Of a stretch of DNA of 64,000 bases, positions 57,101 through 64,000 are shown piece after piece. The notes beneath the pieces were generated by a model. It was not told the DNA's origin, made no database searches, and saw nothing but the letters and a program-made list of their open reading frames with translations. The DNA is from Ichthyophis bannanicus (Eukaryota; Chordata; Amphibia; Gymnophiona; Ichthyophiidae). The translations under genes and the position numbers were made by a program. The stretch lies in the NCBI GenBank assembly GCA_033557465.1, contig CM066033.1, forward strand, positions 13,765,080 through 13,829,079, read 5' to 3'. Within the stretch, counting starts at the first letter, position 1. Each line of letters begins with the position of its first letter.

Positions 57101-57242
57101 CTGATCACATCCAAGTAAATGACAGAAGGTCCATTAAAACTAGAGGGGGGGGAGGAATCCTCCAACTTTATTGGGTTAAAATTTAATTTGAAACTAATTT
57201 GAAACTTAATTTTCATGGTGGTAGATCACCGGCACTTTTGGC
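54132..57242 (+). mobile_element. hAT transposon, decayed, right end lost
   Basis: The left end begins CAGGCATGTCCAAC at 54132 (hAT-type CAGG start), followed by a perfect 22-bp palindrome at 54145-54166 centred on GATCGCGATC. The transposase is at 55099-56898. To the right, 'catggtggtagatcaccggc' (57212-57231) resembles the start of the matching end (GTAGATC), then the DIRS end begins at 57249, so the right terminus is missing or displaced. Confidence 0.7.
55099..56898 (+). pseudogene. hAT transposase, decayed (GTF2IRD2/Charlie-like)
   Basis: Five frame pieces. The N-terminus (55099-55389) has a BED-like zinc finger, KDKCCCLICNAPVSLPKKGN followed by LEHHYKALH. Next (55323-55640) come FKVSNLIAKKCKPFTEGEFV and AAIQDVQLSRNAVMRRIEKM, then LDESTDIRDIAQLLVFIRMV across a frame change (first catalytic Asp). 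55673-56086 has FITTDGARAMTGEVNGFIAL (second Asp). 56422-56898 ends with the hAT dimerisation region, FGSTYLYESAFSHLKMAKST. It resembles transposases of the Charlie group, one of which became part of the GTF2IRD2 gene. At least four breaks make this copy dead. Confidence 0.85.
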
Positions 57243-57248
57243 CGGAAA

Positions 57249-57290
57249 AGCACAGTTACTTACCTGTAAAGCACAGTTACTTACCTGTAA
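57249..57290 (+). repeat. 21-bp tandem duplication at DIRS end
   Basis: AGCACAGTTACTTACCTGTAA occurs twice without gap (57249-57269, 57270-57290). It contains the reverse complement of the shared 14-mer TTACAGGTAAGTAA. Confidence 0.9.
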
Positions 57291-57595
57291 CAGGTGATCT
57301 CTGGGAACAGCAGGAATTAGTCTTCACATATGGGTACGTCGGTACCGACGGAGCCTGCACGGGAATGCTGCCCAGCTTCCAATCAGAAAGCTTTTGGCAG
57401 CATCCCTCGCGCCTGCGCACTGACTTCCCGCCTTCTCCAGAGCCTCTCTTCAGTTGAGTTTCAAAGCTGAGACAAAAGGCGAGGAGAGAAAAGGAAGAAG
57501 GTAAAAGAGATGCAACTCCTAGGGGAGGTGGGAGGGTTGTGAAGACTAATTCCTGCTGTTCCCAGAGATCACCTGTTACAGGTAAGTAACTGTGC
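57271..57595. repeat. Large hairpin of the DIRS 3' end
   Basis: Left arm 57271-57328 and right arm 57538-57595 are perfectly complementary over 58 bp, with a loop of about 209 bp that holds the outer inverted repeat. The second DIRS copy shows the same design at 62255-62575 with shorter perfect arms (about 37 bp). Such arms fit the inverted and circle-junction repeats DIRS uses to make its DNA circle. Confidence 0.85.
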
Positions 57596-57790
57596 TATCT
57601 CCAGGAACAAGCAGGAATGAGTCTTCACATATGGGGACTCCCTAGCTAGAGATGCCAGGGGAAGATCCCATAAAAATGCAGGAGCCCGGACCAGGGGTGC
57701 ATTTTGTCTCCAGGAGTTCCCGGCATCCTTCGTGGGATGGAGGGAGGAGTTGACAAGAAATGAGCTGTGAGTAAGGAAACAGCATGGCCA

Positions 57791-59818
57791 AGGACTATAG
57801 GGGAAAAGTCCTTGGTATGTATGATAAGTAACATTAAACACATTTAATGTACATTTAATATATGTAGCTTACCTACTGAATTGTAGGAAGTAGAGAGCAT
57901 GATGAAGTCTACTGGACAAGCAGTGGCGGAATCTTCAAGGTGACCTCACAGCAGTGAGGATGAAGGTCCAGACCTGGAGGTAGTAGACTATCCAGGTGTC
58001 AACTGGGTAGGATGAGACGTCAGGTCTTCAATGGAAAGCTTTATGGGAAAAGCTGACAACTCCTTTAGGCATAAAGTCATTAACAATGAGGGCTTAAGGA
58101 AGAAGACTGACGGAGTTAGAGAACTAGCCCAGTCCTGGCGGGAAGAGGGGGAGTGGAAAAAAACCCCCATTCCCAAGGAGAACAGTTGTGTACGCAAGAT
58201 GAAAATGTACACTATTTTTCCTAGCTAGCGAGAGATAGGAAAAAATATATTGAAGCTTGATGCTACAAGGACTTAAAGAAAAAATGGAAGATGTTAGCAC
58301 CACGGTAGTTATTGGTGCATAACAGTTTCTGCATCATAATATGGTATGCAGGTAGGGCGATAGACTGTCTAAACCCTGTAGCAGGTAAAATATTTAGTAT
58401 AGACAATAAGGGTTATGGAGTGTAAGACATATCAACCCTTGAGAAGCCCCCCCAACAGGCACATATATATATACAGATAGAGATATATGTGGATGGATGT
58501 GTATATATAAGTATATATATATACATATGTTCATATGAGTATATTAGGATATGGGTGGAGAAATGTATCAAATATATATATGTATATAGATAGATATAGA
58601 TATGATAGACCGGAAAATATATACAGTGGTGGGGCATGGATTGCACCACCAAAGTAATGAGATAGGTATGCAGACATATATGAAGATGCTACATACAAGA
58701 CAGAGGTTGAAGATACATATCTACCACCCAGCCCCATAGTTGTATATGGGGAATATAAAGGAAAAGATCCTCTGCTGCACAAGAGGGTGAAGCCACTTGG
58801 GATATGTACAGAGAATCTATTTCTGGAGATTGAGGGATGCAGAAAGGCAATCCAGTAAAATAACTTGATGTTTGCGTGAGAACAGATGATGATATCAGTC
58901 TGTAAGAAACAAGGCGGGAGTTGTAAAGAACACTGACATGGCAGATTGTTCAGCAATGCAAAAAAGATACCAGAGGGACCTGCTGGAGGGACCCAGAGGG
59001 AGCATGCGTAACATCAGCCTTGGATCTTCACGCAGAAGAACTTATATATAATACCAATAGCCCAGGCCAGAGGGTTTGGAGAACCCTCATAGGCATGGGA
59101 AGGATTAAAGCTTTTCCCTACTGATAGAGACGCTTCAGAGATAAGGTCAATGCTCTAAGCAAGGCCCTCATAGTAGAAAGCTTCTCTGAGAGTGCAGAGA
59201 GCATTGTGCAGGAGAAAGAGGAGATAAACTGACTGAAGTCAGTGGTATTACCATATCCTAAGAGAGGAGATGGAGGAAGATTGTGAAAAAGCCAAAAAGT
59301 AGGAGGATCCAAGATAGCAGAGGAGCAGCTTGGAATCACTACTGAGGCTAGACAAAATTTGGAACAAGGGACTGGAACTAGAAAGTACCAGTAACACAAT
59401 CATTGTAACTCCTGCAGGCACAGCTGGTGAGAAAATCAACAGAGAGAATGTACTGTGCCCATTGAAGAATAAGAGACAAGGAAGGAGAGGAGGCATCTCC
59501 TGTCTCTTTTTGAGGAATAAGCATGCTAATAAGCTTCTCAGTACAGTATCCCTCAACTAGGAAGAGTCCTGTAGAGAGGGTAGGCAGTAAGTGGAGGGTG
59601 ACGTGCCCTCAGGGCAAGTGCAACTTGAAGGAAAAAAATGTTCAAAGTGGGACAGAACTATCAGAAGATAGTAGTAACTGCTCCTCTAGAGAGTAGAGGA
59701 GGAGAAGGTTGTAGTCCCTGAACAAGAATGTTCCGACATCTTAGTATACTGAGAAGAAAAGCACAGTGAAACAACTTCTAATAGGTAGAAGTGAACTGTA
59801 GAGTAGAATTCGCAGCCC
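57791..59818. other. Unassigned interior of the gag-only DIRS element
   Basis: No RT or RNase H motif found in any frame by eye. A TA-rich microsatellite-like stretch lies at 58460-58630 ('atatatatac', 'agatagagatat'). One short word, 'taggcataaagt' (58068-58079), matches the recombinase region of the neighbour (63203-63214), hinting at scrambled remains of DIRS sequence. Confidence 0.4.
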
Positions 59819-61768
59819 CTATGGTTGTTGGGGATGCTGAGAGTGACCCGAGCTGGAAGACTTCAGACTAGGCTGAGGTGTCCCTTGCTTAGGTACCTCT
59901 GAATGATGGGCAGGAGAAGAATGAAACTTTCTTTTCTTAGGGAAAGAAGGTTTGGTAGGACATTTCCTACTCCTTGAAGAAGGAGGTGGCTTAGAATGGT
60001 CTTTAGTAGAAGGAGAGTCAGTGGAGCATTGAGCAACCTGACGTAAAGCCTCCTTATTGAAGAGACCTTCTCCTGTACAAGGAGAATGAGCCAGTATAGT
60101 TTGTGCCCATCTGTTCAAGTCTGAAGTTTCAAGCCAGGCTCTGCAACGTGCTGCAATGGCAATAGCAGAGGATCTGCTAACGGACTCAAAAGAGTCTATA
60201 GAAGCACGAGACAGGAACCAAGATATATTCCTGCTGTGATTGATAAGCAAGGAATAATCAGTAGCCTTGGGCTCTGGTAAAAAAGGGGTCAAAAGAGACA
60301 ATTTCTCTGTGACTTCCTGGAGTGTTAGACTCATGTGAAAAATATAAGAAAGAACTCTAGAGGTCAGCATAGAGTTTTGGAAGGCCTGACGACCAAAAGC
60401 ATCGAGTGTTCTTGAAGAACGACCGGGCGGATAAGAAGAATGCTTTTTCTTGCTCTTAACTTTCCTCAGTGCCGATTCCACTACAAGGGAACGATGAGAA
60501 AGTTGAGGCTTTTGGAACCCTGGAGAGGGTGGCACCTGGTACCGAACCTCAATGTCTGTAGAAACTGGAGGAAGTCGTAAGGGTGATTTCCAGACCCTGA
60601 GAAGAAGATCCTGCAGAGCAGGATGTAAAGGAAACTTTATATTTTCCATTTGTGCCGGTGAGCCATGAATAGGATCGCAACCAGGGATAGACATATTAAG
60701 AAAGGTTGCCATATCCCGGAGAAAAGCCTGAAAAGACTGATCTCCTATGGGAACCATCCCTGGTGAGGCTAGAGAAAGAGCCTGAGCACTAGAAGAGGTA
60801 CAGGGTACTGCACCAATGCCAGGTATCGGTTCCAAAGGAGGCATCGGTGCAAGAATAGGCATCGGAACTGATACAGGACTTTCAGATGAAGTAGCCATCG
60901 GGAACTGCTGCAGTGGTACCGAGATCATGGGGGAGTTATGACTATGATCCTCGGAACTGCTTATCTGGAAACGAAAGAAGTCGGTTCCGGGACGCGTCGG
61001 TACGCAGTCCTCGAGACTAGATATCGATTCGAGACTCAGCATCGAAGGAAGCGAGTCTATCGATGCATGTCTCGAGGGTACCGACATCGGTGGTAGTATC
61101 GGCGATGCCGATACCGGTAAAGCAGTCTGGGTTACATCGATCGGTCCGAAAGGTACCGAGGATACCCGATGACAACCTCTCGCTGGGAGTCCGGTACTGC
61201 ACCCCGGTATCGCATCGATCGGTCCCGAAGGTACCGAGGATGCCGGAGGATGATCCTTGGTGAAGAGTGGAACACTCGACACCGAAGCCGATGCCGGGGT
61301 ATCGGTACCGCTCAAAGCGGATACCTGCACCGTGCATGGCTGGGATCGAGGGAAGTCAATCTGCGGCGTATCGATCGGACCCGAAGGTACCGAGGACGCC
61401 AGATGACGATCCCTGGTGAAGAGTGGGATGCTCGACACCGATGCCGATGCCACGGTACCGCTCGGAGCGGATACCACCCCCGAGCATGGCTCAGGTCTGT
61501 TCTGTGAGGGGTGAGCCCCAGGAACATCCTGAAACCCCTTTAACGCTTTGGAGCCTGAAGACTCCCGCAGGGGTAATGCCAATGAATTCTTGAGGGTAAA
61601 GCCGGAGCTGTCACCATGCTGGGCATGGGACATACCACTCAAGCATTGGCTAGTCTTAACAGACTGTTTTTGGGTTACCTGATCCTGTGAAGTAGAGAAA
61701 CCGGGTACCCTCACTGCCGAGGAAAAAACGGTATCGAGGGAAATTCTAAATACTGAAGGTTTCCTCAC
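59819..61768 (-). CDS. DIRS gag-like protein, 649 codons open
   Basis: A complete open frame next to the element's 5' terminal repeat. The N-terminal half is Ser/Pro-rich and carries an internal repeat: SSVPSGPID occurs twice and SSVPFGPID once (about residues 113-205), each followed by related text. The C-terminal half has the conserved DIRS gag region: LDAFGRQAFQNSMLTSRVLS, SLLTPFLPEPKATDYSLLIN, then SRSSAIAIAARCRAWLETSD and LFNKEALRQVAQCS, and a basic tail (CPTKPSFPKKRKFHSS). It presumably binds and packages element RNA. That it stays open for 649 codons, while the pol genes are absent, suggests a young copy. Whether it is expressed is unknown. Confidence 0.75.
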   Translation of the reverse strand: MRKPSVFRISLDTVFSSAVRVPGFSTSQDQVTQKQSVKTSQCLSGMSHAQHGDSSGFTLKNSLALPLRESSGSKALKGFQDVPGAHPSQNRPEPCSGVVSAPSGTVASASVSSIPLFTRDRHLASSVPSGPIDTPQIDFPRSQPCTVQVSALSGTDTPASASVSSVPLFTKDHPPASSVPSGPIDAIPGCSTGLPARGCHRVSSVPFGPIDVTQTALPVSASPILPPMSVPSRHASIDSLPSMLSLESISSLEDCVPTRPGTDFFRFQISSSEDHSHNSPMISVPLQQFPMATSSESPVSVPMPILAPMPPLEPIPGIGAVPCTSSSAQALSLASPGMVPIGDQSFQAFLRDMATFLNMSIPGCDPIHGSPAQMENIKFPLHPALQDLLLRVWKSPLRLPPVSTDIEVRYQVPPSPGFQKPQLSHRSLVVESALRKVKSKKKHSSYPPGRSSRTLDAFGRQAFQNSMLTSRVLSYIFHMSLTLQEVTEKLSLLTPFLPEPKATDYSLLINHSRNISWFLSRASIDSFESVSRSSAIAIAARCRAWLETSDLNRWAQTILAHSPCTGEGLFNKEALRQVAQCSTDSPSTKDHSKPPPSSRSRKCPTKPSFPKKRKFHSSPAHHSEVPKQGTPQPSLKSSSSGHSQHPQQP

Positions 61769-62094
61769 AAGTCAGGGGAAAAAGGGACAGGACCCACACA
61801 GTTAAGGCACCAATTATTGGTGTCTAAAAAGAAACATGTGTCTCCACATCTAAGGCACTTCTTTGGAAAAGAAGGCTCCATAGTGAAGAGGCCTTGTAGG
61901 CCCCAAAAGTGAAACACAAAAAACTGAAGAAAAAGTTTTTAGAATCTAGTCAAAAAATCCACCGGAGCACCGGTGGCGGCGGGAAATACAGCCGTGACCA
62001 CAATAAAACAAACAAAGTAAGTACTTTGAGTAAAAGAAAGAAAATGTTTCTGCGGTGACAGGAGGACGTCCTGTTGGCTCCGCGGAAAAACGAA

Positions 62095-62253
62095 AACTGA
62101 AGAGAGGCTCTGGAGAAGGCGGGAAGTCAGTGCGCAGGCGCGAGGGATGCTGCCAAAAGCTTTCTGATTGGAAGCTGGGCAGCATTCCCGTGCCGGCTCC
62201 GTCGGTACCGACGTACCCATATGTGAAGACTCATTCCTGCTTGTTCCTGGAGA
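62095..62253. repeat. DIRS terminal inverted repeat, right copy
   Basis: Reverse complement of 57296-57452: shared words include the palindrome CGTCGGTACCGACG (62200 region) and 'gaagtcagtgcgcaggcgcg'. It directly touches the next element, which starts at 62254. Confidence 0.9.
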
Positions 62254-64000
62254 TCAGGTGATCTCTGGGAACAGCAGGAATAAGTCTTCACATATGGGTA
62301 CGTCGGTACCGATGGAGCCTGCGCGGGAACGCTCCCCAGCGTCCAATCAGAAAGCTTTTGGGAGCATCCCACAGCGCCTGCGTGCTGCCTTCCCGCCTTT
62401 CCAACTGTCTCTCCTCAGTTGAGTTTTATAGCTGAGACAAAGAGAGAAAGCGAGGGAAAGGAAGAGAGATAGAGAGAGAGAGACAACTCCTAGGGGAGGT
62501 GGGTGGGTTGTGAAGACTTATTCCTGCTGTTCCCAGAGATCACCTGTTAGAGATAAGTAACTGTGCTATCTCCAGGAACAAGCAGGAATGAGTCTTCACA
62601 TATGGGGACTCCCTAGCTTATGATGCCATGGAGAGAGCCCATAAGTTGTGTGTCCCTGGAACAGGGCTGCACTTCCCCTCCTGTATCTCTGGCATCCTAT
62701 GAGGGAAGGTGGGTAGGAATTGATTAAGTATGGAACAGGTGTTTGAGAACAGCCTGACCAAACAAGGCATCCCGGCGGGAGTCCTTGTCTAAGCAGTAAT
62801 GGGCTGTGAAGGTATGAACCGAGGCCCAAGTGGCTGCTCGACAGATGTCGTCGATTGTAGACACAGAGTTTAGATGAGCCATTGAGGTCACCATGGCTCT
62901 CACATTGTGAGCTGTGACATGGCCCTCCAGAGAAATGTTTTGCTCTGATAGGCGAAAGAAATACATTGGGCAATTCAGTTGGAAAGTGTTCTCTTGGAGA
63001 CTGGTTGTCCCAAATGAGAAGGATCAAAAGCAACAAAGAGTTGGGAAGACTTTCTATGTTGCTGTGTCCTCTGTAAGTAAAAAGCTAGAGCTCTTTTACA
63101 GTCCAGGGTATGGAGATTCCTCTCTGCATCTGATGCATGAGGCCCTGGAAAAAAGACAGGTAGGTAGACCTCTTGGTTGAGATGAAAAGGCGAGACGACC
63201 TTAGGCATAAAGTGTGGATTAGTCCTAAGGACCACTTTGTCGTGATGGAACCTTGTATAAGGTGGATTAGCTACTAGTGCTTGCAATTCACTGATGCGGC
63301 GTGCTGATGTGATTGCAATGAGAAAGATAACCTTCCAAGAAAGGTATTTCAAGGAGGTAGTAGCTAAAGGTTCAAAAGGCGGTTTCATAAGCTGACCAAG
63401 AACCAAATTTAAGTCCCATGCCACCGGTGGTGGTCTAATGGGAGGCTTTGTTAAAAGGAGGCCTCTCATGAACCTTGCTACAAGGGGATGAGAGGAAACA
63501 GGTTGATCATTCAGAGGCTTGAGGGAAGCTGCAATATCACTCAGATGGACTCTCAATGAATTTGTCTTAAGGCCTGCATTAGACAAATGAAGTAGATACT
63601 CCAGCAATGATTCCAGAGGTATGGCACGGGGGTCAAGACCCTTCTCAGAACACCAGATGGTAAACCTTTTCCACTTGAAGGCGTAAGAATGCCTAGTGGA
63701 AGGCTTTCTGGAAGCATAAAGAACATCCTTCACTTGCTGAGAAAGATGAAGATCCTGGTGATCTAGGCTTTCAGCAACCAAGCCCTGAGATGCAGAGACT
63801 GGGGATTGGGATGCCACAACTTTCCATCCTCCTGAGAGAGGAGGTCTGGAGCAGACCCTAACTCTAGGGAGGGAGCTTGAGAGAGATGTAGAAGCAGAGG
63901 GTACCACACTTGCCGTGGCCAATGTGGAGCTATGAGAATCATGTGGCCTCTGTCTCTCTGAAGCTTGAACAGGGTTTTGGGAATTAGGGGAATGGGCGGA
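62254..64000 (-). mobile_element. Second DIRS element, 3' part, runs off the window
   Basis: The 3' end is at 62254 ('ggtgatctctgggaacagca'). It resembles the end of the first copy at 57293 at about the same distance from the hairpin, but the region around 62340-62410 differs more, so it is a related but separate copy. The recombinase gene follows. At 63923-64000 the minus strand, in another frame, reads RDRGHMILIAPHWPRQVWYP, the conserved end of the DIRS RNase H ORF, so the gene order RT-RH before YR with overlap is present. Confidence 0.85.
62720..63922 (-). pseudogene. DIRS tyrosine recombinase, one stop and one frameshift
   Basis: The main frame (63922-62975, 315 codons) carries an N-terminal core-binding part (PSTRHSYAFKWKRFTIWC near 74-91, GLKTNSLRVHLSDIAASLKP) and the catalytic domain start with ITSARRISELQAL (Arg at about 208-209), then VVSPFHLNQEVYLP. 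The frame ends RTLSN-stop, where a TGA replaces a likely Trp. After a frameshift it continues (62966-62724) with TAHNVRAMVTSMA (H-x-x-R) and HTFTAHYCLD (nucleophile Tyr). All catalytic positions are therefore present, and two recent changes inactivate it. Confidence 0.88.

Larger units (their letters stand above)
57249..62253 (-). mobile_element. DIRS-derived element with gag only, inverted ends
   Basis: The minus-strand 5' end is at 62095-62253 and its inverted partner at 57296-57452. The two match over about 155 bp with few differences and include CGTCGGTACCGACG and 'cagcttccaatcagaaagct'. gag lies next to the 5' end, as in DIRS. At the 3' end only a short tail homologous to the recombinase 3' flank of the neighbour (57600-57790 against 62600-62770) remains. 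RT, RNase H and recombinase are not recognisable in the 2 kb between. It is therefore non-autonomous. Confidence 0.8.

Noticed and set aside
57471..62450. Possible pair of host promoters facing inward, suggested by repeated GC-rich words
   Set aside because: The repeated words are DIRS terminal repeats. No host exon is attached.
1..64000. CRISPR array, operon or bacterial defence system
   Set aside because: No short regularly spaced identical repeats with unique spacers, no ribosome-binding-site-led gene clusters. The sequence is vertebrate in every recognisable part.

Overview
The window looks like intergenic or intronic DNA from a large, repeat-rich vertebrate genome. The repeats point to an amphibian, most likely a caecilian: DIRS tyrosine-recombinase retrotransposons of several families, CR1 copies ending in a TTATGTTC-type repeat, L2-like LINEs, RTE/BovB-like LINEs, piggyBac, hAT and Penelope remnants, and a KRAB-type C2H2 finger exon. 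The species call is inference. The only host-type gene I can support is one zinc-finger exon on the minus strand (31568-32880). Almost everything else recognisable comes from mobile elements or tandem repeats.

Layout. 1-1.2 kb: L2-like remnant. 1.2-7.3 kb: mostly unassigned, with an L2 3' end, a hAT MITE and a CR1-like scrap. 7.5-8.6 kb: tandem array of about eight degenerate units, each with a tRNA B-box-like core. 10.1-18.9 kb: purine-rich tracts, a complete piggyBac element (TTAA duplications and terminal inverted repeats at both ends) that carries an LTR plus primer-binding site between 72-bp perfect direct repeats, then a 2.5-kb homopurine minisatellite, then a Penelope-like GIY-YIG remnant. 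19-25 kb: CA-rich minisatellite, SINE, CR1 3' end, hAT MITE. 25-33 kb: the finger exon with several decayed finger plus pol-like modules downstream of it, invaded by an L2 with a 9-bp target duplication and by a SINE.

33-54 kb is a nest. A CR1 copy and an L2 end lie beside a broken plus-strand DIRS element (gag, RT, RNase H and tyrosine recombinase, about 36.5-46.8 kb). That DIRS is interrupted by a 3-kb unassigned block ending in a SINE, by an RTE (14-bp target duplication) and by a CR1 3' end. A CR1 5' end follows. It is split by a second RTE (11-bp target duplication), which is itself split by a nearly full-length CR1 whose ORF2 has only two in-frame stops. 54-57.2 kb: a decayed hAT transposase with a 22-bp palindrome at its end. 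57.2-64 kb: two abutting minus-strand DIRS copies. The first has long inverted ends and a 649-codon gag frame but no visible RT. The second shows a recombinase gene and runs off the window.

No prokaryote-style operon, CRISPR array or new defence system is visible. The features most worth following are the tRNA-like array, the 72-bp duplication around the LTR, the gag-only DIRS with hairpin ends and a shared splice-donor-like 14-mer, and the repeated finger/pol modules.
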